A stretch of 64,000 nt of DNA from Cavenderia fasciculata (GCF_000203815.1 NW_004457708.1:868001-932000); one strand, 5' to 3'. Numbered from the stretch's first letter, positions 23,815 to 35,463 are shown. Notes: generated by a model from the sequence alone, not told the origin. Made by a program: numbers and translations.

Positions 23815-24187
23815 ATCAATAATAATGGTGACTCTATCCTACAGACTGGCAACTGGAATTGATTGATTGTGCAGCAGTCAACAATCAATTTGAAATAATC
23901 AATTGTTGTTGACAATAACAATGTCAACGATTATGATCAATTTATAGAGTCGGCGAAATGGAAACCTTGAAATGGTCCAATTCCTTCATTCTCATCGTAC
24001 CGAGGGATACTCAAATAAGGCATTAGAGTATGCTGCATCCAAAAATTTAGAACTAGTAAAGGTAACTAACTATTGTATATATGGATGTACACGCATAACA
24101 TTAATATTTATAATTTACATTCCTCAACTATTTTAGTTTATACATTTCAATCGAACCGAATCAATTACTGTGGAGGATCAATACTAA
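23519..24187 (+). pseudogene. Decayed ankyrin-repeat gene
   Basis: ATG at 23519 opens a frame with a Cys-containing start ('LSIKCKICGTFESTSIEEF', 'CMPAVARYFDVGRL') that runs into a Lys/GAT tract. Beyond it, ankyrin-type pieces of the common dictyostelid kind occur in different frames: 'LELIDCAAVNNQFEII', 'NDYDQFIESA', 'RNGNLEMVQFLHSHRTEGYS' with 'NKALEYAASKNLELVK', then across an intron (24062-24136) 'FIHFNRTESITVEDQY' to a stop at 24185-24187. The matching intron and stop show descent from a working gene; at least three frame changes separate the pieces. I call it a pseudogene, truncated compared with the long ankyrin proteins of this family. Confidence 0.7.
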
Positions 24188-25020
24188 AAAATCAATAGTT
24201 TGGTCCAAAATGGAACTGGAGACGAAGAAGATTGGTATGGGAGAATTTTACTAATCCAAGGAGACAAAGAAATATATAGGATCCAACTATTACCAACACT
24301 CACCTTTGATTATTAATGAAACCAATATGTATTACTAATGAATCGTTCGCAATAATCAATGATACACCTTAATCATCAATTGACTTTTTTCAATTTCAAT
24401 TATCAATAATAGATTTTAAACGGAATATCGCGTCAAGAAATTCTGGGATGAATTATTTGATATTCTTGAAAGCTTGGAATACAAAAGTAGTGTATCGAAT
24501 ATTTCATCCCAGAATTTCCAATGGAACTTACTCTAGATTTCCCTTTTTTTTTTTTTTACTTGCAAGCATAGAATCAAAATTCATAAATCAATATCATGAG
24601 TATTAATATAAATCATATCAATAAATAATATTATTTTCATATTATTAATTAAAATTAAAATTCTAAACTAGTGTTTGACTTTTTTCTCACGCACCAAGTC
24701 AACAAAACTCTTCATTCGTTTCAGTGCAAATTCAATGTATGTTTTTATTAATTTAATTTTAAAATTATTATTTATTATTATTGTATAGTATATACACACA
24801 CACACATAGAAAGAAAAGAGATAATTTAACACATACACATATAGTATCGATAATTCACTCTACTCTACTATATTATATTTGTTACTATTGTGAACAATAG
24901 TCACCAGAAAAGAAGAAAGAAGAAGAGAAGTTCACTTCACTTACTTGCAATTGTAAACAAAAAGGAAGGGAAAGAACTTCTAAAGAAGAAGAAGAAGAAG
25001 AAGAAAATAGAGAAAAAGAG
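24188..25020. other. Intergenic region with an imperfect inverted repeat
   Basis: Contains a fold-back pair at 24437-24453 and 24503-24519, short poly-T and CA runs, and the A/G-rich leader of the RING gene (GAA repeats at 24980-25005). No gene seen. Confidence 0.5.
24437..24519. repeat. Inverted repeat, 17-base arms
   Basis: Arms 24437-24453 (GAAATTCTGGGATGAAT) and 24503-24519 (TTCATCCCAGAATTTCC) are complementary over 15 contiguous bases (24437-24451 with 24504-24518), with weaker pairing inward. The loop is 49 bases. It could be a hairpin transcript or the remnant of a fold-back element; there is no coding sequence inside. Confidence 0.5.
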
Positions 25021-26239
25021 ATGAGTTCACAACCACAACAACAACAACAACAAGCTGGAGAACCAAAGTATTGGTGTCATCATTGTAAAAAATATATACA
25101 AGTTGGTAACCCTGATGAGTTGGTATGTCCAACTTGCGAGTCAGAGTTTATTGAGGAGGTTGAAACACCACCTCCTCAACCACAACAACAACCATCCCCT
25201 CCTTTACGTCAAACAACTCAACAACAACAACAACAACAACAACCAAATGTATTTGGTTTCCCTTTTAATATGTTTTCACCAATGGTACAACAAACCAATT
25301 CCAATCCCAACAGTAGAACCTCTCAACAACAACAACCATCGACTCAACAACCATTACCTGCACCACAACCACTTCAATTCGATCCAATATCTGCATTATT
25401 CCAACAACTTGGTGGCGCAAATACAACGTCATCTACATCTACTTCACCATTTGGTACTACTACCACTATTCACTTTGGTAATGTCGACCCTTCCACTCTG
25501 TTTGGAGGTAGAAATGGTAATGGTGTAGAAGGAGACCAAACATTTTTAAGGTATGTTAATTTATTTAGAATTGATCAAGATGATGAAGATGAACAAGATG
25601 AAGAGGAAAGATTACTGTTCGAGGAAGAAGAAGAGGAAGAGGGACAATCATCTGGATCTGGAAATTCCAATGCTGATACTACTGATGAAGATGATGAAGA
25701 CTTACCAAACCGTTTCTACTCTGTAACTTTTCGTTTTAATAGTATATTAAATTCTTTGACTCAAGGTACTGGCATGCCAATGAATGTTTTCATGTCGGGA
25801 GGACTTGGAGGACCAGCTATGGTTGGCAATCCAGGTGATTATTTCACAGGTGGAGATTGGCAAGGTTTTCTCAACCAATTATTTAATGCTGCTCAAAAGT
25901 ATGTAAACTCTAAATCATAAAAATAAATAATAATAGTATTAATTTAATTTATTTTATTTTAGGAATGGAACACCACCAGCATCAAAAGAAGAAATTAATA
26001 AATTAAAAAGAGATAAGGTCGACCAAGGTATTTTGGATCAAAAGGTGGATTGCTCAGTTTGCAAAGAGGATTTTGAAATTGGTCAAGACTATCTTGAATT
26101 ACCATGTACTCATATTTATCATCCAAATTGTATATTGCCCTGGTTGGACATGCACAACAGTTGTCCAGTTTGTAGATATGAATTAAAGACTGACGATAAA
26201 AATTATGAAGCACATAAAAAAAATCAAGAAGAAGAAGAA

Positions 26240-26288
<49 letters not shown>

Positions 26289-26320
26289 GTAGCAGCACAT
26301 CAACAACCTCAACATCTTAG
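25021..26320 (+). CDS. RING-H2 E3 ubiquitin ligase, RNF126/RNF115 type
   Basis: Inferred exons are 25021-25898 and 25963-26320, giving 411 residues. The N-terminal zinc ribbon 'YWCHHCKKYIQVGNPDELVC' with 'PTCESEF' and the C-terminal RING-H2 'CSVCKEDFEIGQDYLELPC', 'HIYHPNCILPWLDMHNSCPV' and 'CR' together define the RNF126/115 (BCA2) family, which ubiquitinates cytosolic quality-control and trafficking clients. Between them are Gln/Pro/Asn-rich and acidic stretches. The 'DQGILDQKVDCSVC' linker is family-like. The intron lies just before the RING. The C-terminus is an AAT-coded poly-Asn run and a Ser/Thr tail. The start ATG follows an A/G-rich leader and sits 15 codons before the first zinc ligand. 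Confidence 0.92.
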
Positions 26321-26698
26321 TTTGTTGTTGGGATTTATATTTATACATACATATTTATAATAAAGTTATACTTTAATAACTTTTTTTTTTTCCAATATTA
26401 AGCGTTGGAAATTCATTAATAATATAGTTTTTTAAAATTATAGTACAATACTTTATTTTTTAAAGGAGGAGAGAGAGATTTGGTATATCTAAATAAGTTA
26501 ATTTATATTGATGTGTGATGGTGAGTGGATGGTGATTGTTTTGATTGATTATTATTATATATATGTTAATTAAATAAATAAATAAATTTTATGAAAGAAA
26601 ATAAATTAAATAAATAATGGTGATGTGTTTTGTTGATTTGATTACGATGGTTATTATTACTACTATTATTATTAATACAAAATTATATTATTTGAATC
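26321..26698. other. Spacer between convergent genes
   Basis: AT-rich 3' flanks of the RING gene (+) and the RhoGEF gene (-), with T and AAAT runs. No gene seen. Confidence 0.5.
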
Positions 26699-29600
26699 TT
26701 AAACATTTGGTCTTTTTGAAATTGAATTTGCAATTTCAGCATTTAAAGAAACATTCAAGGAGGAAACTTGTTTACTCATTGTTGGGAAAAGAGGAGCTCC
26801 AGCAGGTGGTTTTCCAATTGGTGGTTTGGTAGTACCCTTTTTATCAGAGTCTGAGGAGGAGGAGGAAGATTTGTTAAGATTGATTGATGAAAATATTTTG
26901 TTGAGTGATGGAGGACCTGATTTTGGTTTCTTTTCTTGAAGTGATGAGGTTCCATCGTTGTTGGCAATGACACTTTCAAGATCAGCTTTGCTGAGTGTTG
27001 CTCTACCCATGGTCGATCCATTCGAAGCGCGGACAGTACCGTACTTGTCAGTGGTCGACGGACTGCCATTTGGAGGCGATGGTGTTGATTCCATACGCAT
27101 GTGTTCCATTTTCAATTGTGAAGTTTCCTCTGCCATTCCTTTGAGACGTTCTTCTCTTTGTAACAAGGTCATGTTGTGGAATGTTTGTTGACGTGTCAAT
27201 AAACCTGCGTTTGGACCACCATTACCACCACTGGCCTGTCTTTGGATCTGTTGTTGTGATTGTGAAAGTGGTGATTCACTTCCACTGGCTCCAACACCAA
27301 CTCCACTACTACCTCCATTTCCACTAGCTTGTTCAAGCTGACCAGCTCCACCAGCTACACCAATTTCCATTTGTTTGTCTTCTTCGCCAGCGATAGCTTC
27401 ATTTGGGTTGGATCGAATGGTTGCTCCTCTAACTGCTCTTCCTTTGACTTTAATATTTGCAAAATAATTATCAATGTATGTTTTAGCTTGACCTGCTCTT
27501 TCAACTGCTCTTTTTTCCAATTCTTTTTAAAAAAAATAAATAAATTAATTAATATTAACATTTCAAACTCTTCTCTTTGGATATATTTATAAATATATTA
27601 TTATTAATATGTTTATGTTTTTTGTTTATACATACTATCACTAATATCATATTGATTATTAATATCACCAAAAACTTTTGTAAAATGATCAAACCATATT
27701 TTTTTGGAATCTTCATTTTCAGTTTGCAAAGTAAAAGTGGAGCTTCTTAATTCAATCTCGATACAACTTTGGTACATTGGGTTGCTTGGGATATCTACAA
27801 TTTTAGGTGAAGGGAATAAATCTTCAATCTTTACAAATTTGAATTTCGCTTTACTAAATAATTTATTTGATGATGGCTAAATAATAATAATAATAAAATT
27901 AGTACTATATTATATATTGTATGTATATGTATGTTATGTATTATATATATATATACCTTTGAGAAAATCATAATATCATTAAATAAAAATATATATAATT
28001 TTTTAGTTTTCTCTTTTGAATGACCAAGTTGAGAAACATAACCTTCATGAACATATCTTCTATCTGCAACAACAAGATTCTAAAAATAATAAATAATTAA
28101 ATAAGTATGTAAGTAAATAACATTATATTTGTTTGCCTTTGTCTTTGTTTTTGTTTTGTTTGTTTTTTGTACATACTGGGAATTTACCAACTAATTTGTT
28201 TTGAACTTCAATTACTTTAAGAGAATTATCAGCTCTTCTTTTAGTATCATTGATAGAGATGGCAACTTTCTTAATGATATCCAAACCTTCAGAGATATGG
28301 GTAAAATCTGGATGAGAGGATTCAGTGTGTTTGAGTAGGTCTTGTAGTAAGAGTACGTAACGTGGGATACGTTGGACTGGAGTAATGAGCAATGATTCCA
28401 AACGTGATCGTGGAACTGTTTTTTCCTCTGCCTGTTTGATAAAGGATGTGAATTTAATGTCTTTGCTGCACGCCTCGATACGTTGGAGTGAAAAGTCAAA
28501 GTTTTTGACATAGTCTGTATAGGCCTTTAGATAGACACCAAGTGTACAAAAGCATTTGCCAAGGATCGAATAGGGAGTCCAACTCTTTAGAATATTTTCA
28601 ACGTCAAACATTAATTGTGTGTTGATGGCAATGATCGAATCCAAACCACCAAATATAAACTTGACATCATCCTGTGACACTATATCACTCTTTCTCAATG
28701 GATCGATAAAATGTGCCGACAATTGTCCCAATGTATTTAAATAAGTTCTTTCAGTATTATAAATCTCTTGAACAATATTCCATCTATATCTGTATAATAT
28801 TTCTACAAATTAAATCAAAATATTAATATTGTTTTTAAAAGTTTGTTTGTTTGTTTTGTTCTTCTTTCTTACTTAATTTTCTAAATGGTATCATTTGTTT
28901 ATATCTTCTATAACATTTTTGGATTTTAATGGCTGCTTGTTCTTGTTCTTTGGTGTATGTTTTGGGAGTTGGTGGGAGTTTGCGACTGGGTGGTGGTGGC
29001 AATGGCTTCTTGGGTGGGGCGTGTGCACTAGTTGGACCTGGACGATAAATAGAGAATCTTGGGTTAAAGATGGTTTGTCTGTTGAGTTTGGGTTGACCTG
29101 GTGCTCCTACTCCTCCATTTTGTCCACCTCCAAATGCTGCAATGACAGCTGCCGATGGACCATTTGGATGTTGTTGCTGTTGATTAGCATTGTTGTTAAG
29201 TACTGATTTACGTATTTGTTGTGATGGTGATCCTCCTCCACCTGCATTTGGACTACTACTCAAAGGTGGTCTGTTTCCAGTATTGGGTGGTGCACCACCA
29301 ACTGGATGATGATGATGGTTGGATGTTGGGGGAGCTGGATTATTAGTTGGAGCCATAACAAAACATCTAGTGACTCTGAATCGATTCCCACCGGCTAACA
29401 ACTCCAACTCTTTCTTTTCTTGTTCTTTGAGATCGTTGATACGCTCTTTATTGCCCAACCCCAACTCTTTAAGGAAGTTTTCGTGTAACTCCTCCTCTTC
29501 TTCGTCGGTTTCGTCGTCCGAGTCCTCTTCCTTGTTTTCAATCAATGTCCCATCCTCGATAAATGAGCTGTCGCCCAATGTACTATTCGAGTCGGACCCA

Positions 29601-30341
29601 TCATCAGACAATCGTTTGGATATGACACTACTAGTGTCTGGTGACAACAAAGAGTTGGATGATGTATTGGGAGACATACTAATTCTAGTTGGACTACTGT
29701 TGTTGGGTGATGAATCTCCACCAATATGAGAATGAACATTCAAATTGGACATGGAAGTAGATGAACGTGGTGCTGTTTTTGGTGGTGTCTTGGCAGGTGG
29801 TTTTAAAGGTAAACTTGCCAAGTTACCACTACTTGTACTTTTACTATTTACAATTGATGGAGATGGAGATGGAGATGGTTGTTGTTGTTGACCTTGGTTG
29901 TGGTCATGATGAAGAAGATTCTCAGACGATGCAGAAGCCGACACTGAAACTGAAGCAACTCGTTTAGGTGGAGTCGTTTTGATTTGTGCACTGCCTCCTC
30001 CAACATTACCACCTACACCTACACCACCTGACGCTGACACCAGTCCAGAGGTAGTAGGAACAGTTCCAGGTTTCAAAATATGTGATGTTCTTAGAGGTGC
30101 TACTCCAATGACTCTTGGTTGCTGCTGATCACCTCCTTGTGGTAATAAAACACTTGGTGGTGCTGTTTTTCTTTTTGATTCTGTAAATTTTGTGTGTTTG
30201 AGTGTGTGTGTTACAATTACAACCAAACAAATTGTGTGTATGTGTGTTTTAAGAAAGATATCTGTTAGGATCGATCACCTTGTGTTATCTATCTTTACTT
30301 ATATCTATCTTTACTAACTTACCTTCAATCTCTGCATTCAT
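26699..30341 (-). CDS. RhoGEF with IQ motif, DH and PH domains
   Basis: Inferred exons, in transcript order, are 30341-30323, 30180-28873, 28802-28177, 28079-27957, 27876-27636 and 27522-26699, giving 1046 residues. The first 430 residues are low-complexity Pro/Ser/Gly with an acidic patch. An IQ motif ('EQAAIKIQKCYRRYKQMIPF') precedes the DH domain ('WNIVQEIYNTERTYLNTLGQ', 'LLITPVQRIPRYVLLLQDLL', 'THISEGLDIIKKVAISIND'), then a PH domain ('GYVSQLGHSKEKTKKLYIF', 'LFNDIMIFSK', 'FTLQTENEDSKKIWFDHFTK'). The tail is disordered Ser/Gly/Gln with a basic end. DH-PH proteins activate Rho/Rac GTPases at membranes; the IQ motif suggests control by calmodulin or a myosin light chain. The first coding exon is only 19 bases. 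The substrate GTPase is unknown. Confidence 0.92.
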
Positions 30342-31574
30342 TTTTCACTATATATCGTGAGTGATTGATTGATTGGTTGATTGATGAACCGTGTTCTAGT
30401 TTACTCTAAAGTACTCTCTAGTTTGCTAGCTATATATAAATACAAATATAAATATAAATTGTTTTTCTTGTTTTTGTTGATGATAACTAAAGTAAAGTAA
30501 AGTAAAGATAAAGAGGGATACGGGTAAATAAAGATGAAAAAAATAAATGTGATGGAACGAATTTTTGATCAAAATGGTTTTCGCACAAAACAACAATACA
30601 ATTGTTACAAGACGGTAATCAAGCAACAATTCAATTAAAAGTACTATACTTTCGCTTTCTTTGTGGTTGGTGGTCTTTATGTTTGGTTGTTGTTTGTTGA
30701 TGTTGATTGATATGTTATAACAAGTAAGCAGATTATTAATTGTATTGTTGGTGTTGGCTTATTGCTGTTGTTGTTGTTGTTGTAAATGTATGATGTATTA
30801 ACAAGAACGTAAGGAAAGGAAATGAAATGAAAGAATGGATTGAAACGGCGGCGGCGGCGGAGGAGGAGGAGGAGTTGATTGATCAAAAGGTTCAATTCAA
30901 TCCCTTTCTCCTCCGACACCGTCGACTACTAATATGAGCGTGTGAGTCCGCTTCCGTCACCCCTCACCCTCACCCTCTCACTCTCTTTGTTTTCTTGGTT
31001 TCGTCTAGAGGGGGGTGTTGTTAGGGTTATCATCGCGAACTGGGATCAACTGTGGTCACAAGTTGCAACCGTTGTTGGATTATCATTATTAATCCATGGA
31101 CACAAACAAGTGTTATGATGAATAGGAATATATATTTATATATATTTATATATAGACTCTATTTATAGTGTGGCAACGGCCATCCTTGAATTTGAATCGT
31201 CATATATTACATTTGTGGGTGATGGTGGTGGTGGAACTTCCAAGTTGGATGATAATGATGATGATGACCTATGCTATAGTATTATTCTCTGTGTGTTTAT
31301 TACTTTTTTTATGTTGGTGTCCTCTATCTCTGATCAGATGATGGATGCTCTCTCTCTCTGCTATAAATGAAAACAATTTAATTGTTGATGAGTTGTGTGA
31401 TATTAGTTAAACGATAAGACCAACCAACAATTCGTGGTAAGGGTAGCGCTTGGTTCCTACTGACTACTGCTGTGAGGTGGATAATATAATAAACAAAACT
31501 GATCGATCAAAAATTGTTGCTTTCAAATAAAAGCGGTAGGTGCATATTGAAAACAATGCAAACTTTGTTTCAAA

Positions 31575-31919
31575 GTGGGAGATGAGATTCATACTGCAGC
31601 CCAACCACTCGATCAAGGTCAGATAGAACCGAGTCGAGTAGCAGCTAAGATAAAAGCTTATAATCCTATAATTAGTACTAGAGACAAACAAGATAGAATG
31701 AAAGTCTTCCTTTCTTGTCTTGGACAACAATCAACTAACTGGAAGTTCGTGATGGATGAAGGACAGGATATCCACTCACACAGGTTTTATCACCACTCAT
31801 CTTCATCTCTCACTATACACACAGTTATGCATTCTCATCACACACACACAAACATAGCAGCACACACACCACCTATTGTCATTGTCTCATTCATTTCAAC
31901 TGAAGTGTACCCTGCGTAG
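31575..31919 (+). other. Orphan coding-like patch, function unknown
   Basis: An open frame whose first 65 residues look coding: 'AAKIKAYNPIISTRDKQDRM' and 'KVFLSCLGQQSTNWKFVMDE', with codon use richer than the surroundings. The second half is His/Thr-rich and looks like translated CA repeat. The order 'DRM..FLSCLG.....W' has a weak, unproven similarity to Gag-type sequences of retroelements, in which case this is a small fossil fragment. No terminal repeats or other parts are seen nearby. Confidence 0.25.
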
Positions 31920-32197
31920 TGTGGTACACATACTACACCCCTATCTCACACACTCTAGGATACTGTTGATATCTAAAATCAATGATCAGTGTTGATGATG
32001 ATATGATATTGTTCTGTTCGTTCATATGTTTAATCATATGAGAGTGTAGATTGAACAACAAATGAATGTAATGTGTTCATTCAACAACAATATAGAATGT
32101 GTGTTGTGTGTGATGTTGTTGTGTGGAAATGGATCACTCCTACTACTACTATGACTACCATGGTAATCTATCGTTGTTGCTGTTCTGTTGCATCTTC

Positions 32198-32238
<41 letters not shown>

Positions 32239-33184
32239 CTTTGTTGCAATAGTGGGTGAAAGGGGGAGTGCGTATTAATAACAATATGAATGGAATGTGT
32301 TTGTTCAAAAATTTTGGATGGCTGTGGAATAATACATTATTCTTATGACCGACATTTTAGAGTAGGATAATATGGTGGATGGGATCCAAATCATACAGGT
32401 GGTAGATATGATACAAGTATCGATTATCTCTTGTTACAACAACAAACAACTAAAATGACAATAACATGCATGCATATGACTTTCGAGAAAATAGTAGTAG
32501 ATTAGATACTACCCTCCTACTACTACTACTACTACTACTACTATTGCATTTATAATCAATGAGTGATTGTAAATGCAATCACCAAATCTGTGAGAGAGTG
32601 TGTGTGGGTATATGATATGAGTGGGAGAGAGAGTGATCATCATGACAACTTATTCTACGACTTTGCATTACTTTTGTGTTCAGAAGTAATAATAATAATA
32701 ATCATAATTATATATGATCATCAATTGAACAGAGAGAGTGGGATTAAAATTAATCAGTAATAATAGTCCATCCATCATATCCATCAGTTTCATTCAGTGT
32801 TTGTTTGTTTATATTATATTAATTTATTATCCTTCATTCATTCAGTCAGCTTTAATAATACTATTAGTAAAGTAAAAGAGTCATTCTAAATAATAATATC
32901 AATCATAATATAATAATTTTAATCAATCCAGGTAAATTTAAATCAATCCAAGGAATCAAATATTTTTTTATAATCCACATATTTATTTTCATTTCCATTC
33001 CCCAAAAAAAATACATACATACATACAGAAAGAAAAAGAAAAGAAAAAGAGATAAAGAAAGAAAGACAGATTATTAAAAAGTAATTATTAAACAGGATAA
33101 TTTATTATTATTATTTATACACTCGGGATTTATTAATATTAATAATAATATAATCTATCTATATACTTACTTACTTATTTTTTT

Positions 33185-33188
33185 AATT

Positions 33189-33270
<82 letters not shown>
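33185..33270. repeat. ATT/TTA trinucleotide run
   Basis: Nearly uninterrupted TTA repeats end in TTAG directly before the cupredoxin reading frame. The final TTAG could act as a splice acceptor for a leader intron. Confidence 0.8.
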
Positions 33271-33291
33271 GTGAGACTACTTTATGTGACA

Positions 33292-34611
33292 ATGATACTA
33301 TTGGTGCTTGGACAGTTGGTCTGGGCAGATGTTCGATTCCCACTTTTATATGATGAAAAAATAGCTCCTTCTCTCATGGTCGAAGTTGGCCAAGGTGTGC
33401 AATGGGTACGTAACCAAAACGACCACGAGAAACACACAATTGTCATAAAGAAGATTGGCGGCGACCAAGTTGCATCTTATGAATTTAACAATGATATCGA
33501 GCACGTTTTCAACTCGGTCGGAGAGTATCTCTACGAATGTTCCGAGCATCCAGATGCCCCCAAGTTCCGTATCTCTGTTGCCAACCCAACTGCAGAATAC
33601 CCAGGTGGTGTAACTAGCCAAGATCTTGCCAACAAATACCAAGAATCCATTAGACAAGAAGCCCAACAACAAGCTCTAGCTGCTCAAAGAAATCAACAAG
33701 GTCAACAAGATGCTCATAATGCCAATAATGGAAACAATGTCAATAATGCAAATAACGCAGAGAATGCCAACAATGCAAACAATGCAAACAACGCAAACAA
33801 TGCAAACAACGCAAACAATGCAAACAATGCAAACAACGCAAACAATGCCAACAATGCAAACAACGCAAATAACGCAGAGAATGCCAACAATGCAAACAAT
33901 GCCAATAATGCCAATAACGCAAATAACGCAGAGAATGCCAACAATGCAAACAATGCCAATAATGCAAACAACGCCAACAACGCCAAGAACAGCGATGATG
34001 CAGCCAACTGGGTTATCAAGCAATACACTGATCGTACCAACCTCTACAGACTCCAACAAGAAGAGGCCCATGAAGCCAAGGTATCTCCAAATGCTGGCCC
34101 ACGTATCGGTCCATTCCCAACCATCCCAGAGAATGTTGTCAACCAAGCCCCACTCAGTCAACAAGAAAGAGAGGAACAAGCTCAACAAGGTGCACAAGAA
34201 GCCAACAATGCCAACAATGCAAACAATGCAAACAATGCCAACAATGCCAACAACGCCAACAACGCCAACAACGCCAACAACGCCAACAACGCCAACAATG
34301 CAAACAATGCCAACAATGCAAACAACAAGCCAGACACCAAGATCAAACCAGATGCCAACGGTGCCAACAATGCAAACAATGCCAACAATGCCAACAACAA
34401 GCCAGACACCAAGGTCAAACCAGACACCAAGGTCAAGCCAGATACCGATGCCAAGCCAAAACCAAGCGAAAATATCGAACCAACTGTCGACGAAAACAAC
34501 AAAGAAACCAACTCTGATGCCAAAGAAGGTGACGCCAAGGCTGTTGCATCCTCTGTTGTTATTAATATTACATTACTTGTTGCCACTTTACTCGCTTCAT
34601 TATTACTCTAA
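33292..34611 (+). CDS. Secreted cupredoxin with Ala-Asn-Asn repeats and GPI-like tail
   Basis: 439 residues from the ATG at 33292. A short hydrophobic signal ('MILLVLGQLVWA') leads into a plastocyanin-like domain of about 90 residues: 'SLMVEVGQGVQWVRNQNDHE', 'KHTIVIKK' and 'EYLYECSEHPDAPKFRISV'. His of KHT, Cys of ECSEH and the following His fit a type 1 copper site; the usual axial Met is not evident. Two long tracts of (A-N-N)n, with occasional A-E-N, then K-P-D-T-K repeats follow; a conserved linker ('NWVIKQYTDRTNLYRLQQEE', 'GPRIGPFPTIPENVVNQAPL') separates the tracts. The last 25 residues are small then hydrophobic ('SSVVINITLLVATLLASLLL'), like a GPI-anchor signal. So a cell-surface copper protein on a flexible stalk is likely. 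The frame is open upstream to the TTAG at 33270, so a spliced leader exon adding 'RLLYVT' is possible. Confidence 0.8.
   Translation: MILLVLGQLVWADVRFPLLYDEKIAPSLMVEVGQGVQWVRNQNDHEKHTIVIKKIGGDQVASYEFNNDIEHVFNSVGEYLYECSEHPDAPKFRISVANPTAEYPGGVTSQDLANKYQESIRQEAQQQALAAQRNQQGQQDAHNANNGNNVNNANNAENANNANNANNANNANNANNANNANNANNANNANNANNAENANNANNANNANNANNAENANNANNANNANNANNAKNSDDAANWVIKQYTDRTNLYRLQQEEAHEAKVSPNAGPRIGPFPTIPENVVNQAPLSQQEREEQAQQGAQEANNANNANNANNANNANNANNANNANNANNANNANNANNANNKPDTKIKPDANGANNANNANNANNKPDTKVKPDTKVKPDTDAKPKPSENIEPTVDENNKETNSDAKEGDAKAVASSVVINITLLVATLLASLLL
33709..33990 (+). repeat. 9-bp coding repeat, Ala-Asn-Asn tract 1
   Basis: Tandem units of GCN AAC AAY (also AAT AAY, and GCA GAG AAT variants) encode A-N-N and A-E-N. 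Runs with the same order of synonymous variants recur (the A-E-N unit returns every 15 to 40 residues), a sign of higher-order block duplication. Confidence 0.85.
34201..34404 (+). repeat. 9-bp coding repeat, Ala-Asn-Asn tract 2 with KPDTK units
   Basis: A second run of GCN AAC AAY units, interrupted near its end by two K-P-D-T-K type inserts that continue as their own short repeat to about 34455. Confidence 0.85.
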
Positions 34612-34768
34612 AAAAAAAAAAGAATAGAAATGAAAAGAAAATAATTTCATAACTCACAAAACAAGATAACAATAAGAACAAGAATAATAAGTACTTACTT
34701 TTCAATCTTTATAATATAATTTAAATATCATTTTAAAAAAATAATAAATAATAATAATAATAATATCC

Positions 34769-34806
34769 AATCCAATCCAATCCAATCATATCATATCATA
34801 TCATAT
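34769..34806. repeat. CCAAT and CATAT pentanucleotide runs
   Basis: Short tandem CCAAT units pass directly into CATAT units in the spacer between the convergent cupredoxin and NAXE genes. Confidence 0.7.
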
Positions 34807-34902
34807 ACCTTTCCCACAAAACAAATAAATAAATAAAAAAAACATTTTTAAAAAATATATATAAATCAAAAATATATCTGTATAATGTATCAATACAATA
34901 TT

Positions 34903-35407
34903 TTATAAAGTTGGGGATGAAGGTAATGAAATATCTACAACTTGTTCACAATCTGGAAAGGTTGGTAGATTTAATTCCATTTCTTGGCATAGTTGAGGTG
35001 GCATGAACCTACCACCCAACCAATGTTTTCCTCTGTATTCTCTTGAACATAGTTTTGGTGATGTTAATGACACCAACATATCTGGTTCAAATGTATTATG
35101 AATATTTCCTAAAATTAAATAAATAAATAAAATAGAGGTCAGTTTCAAGGATTCAGGGTTGTTGCTTTTTCCATTTCTTACCCTTTTCAATATCCCAACC
35201 AGAGGGAATATCAATTGAAGCAATTGGGACTTGTGAGGTTGTGAGATCGGCAATAATGTCTTTAAATGGTGGACGGATATCACCTTTGAAACTGTATCCA
35301 AAGATTGCATCAATCACCAATCCATATTGAGATTTAATAGTTTCCTTTGGGAAATGATCGATAAATCCAACTCCTGTCTTTTCAGCTTGTAATACCAATC
35401 TCTATAA

Positions 35408-35463
<56 letters not shown>

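Larger units (their letters stand above)
30342..33291. other. Long intergenic region upstream of RhoGEF and cupredoxin genes
   Basis: About 2.9 kb between divergent genes. Holds an AAC run at 32196-32239, a CTA run at about 32517-32541, CA-rich stretches near 31840, and a TTA/ATT run at about 33185-33270 just before the cupredoxin start. An orphan coding-like patch at about 31575-31770 is described separately. Otherwise I see nothing convincing. Confidence 0.5.

Noticed and set aside
23694-23927. Poly-Ser frame and poly-Met frame at the GAT run
   Set aside because: Translated trinucleotide repeat only.
33714-34586. Leu/Ala/Phe/Cys-rich open frames opposite the cupredoxin repeats
   Set aside because: They arise from the 9-bp repeat lacking stops on both strands; there is no start context or homology.
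33710-34627. Met/Thr/Gln-rich frame in another + strand phase through the same repeats
   Set aside because: Shadow of the A-N-N repeat; it has no cupredoxin or signal peptide part.
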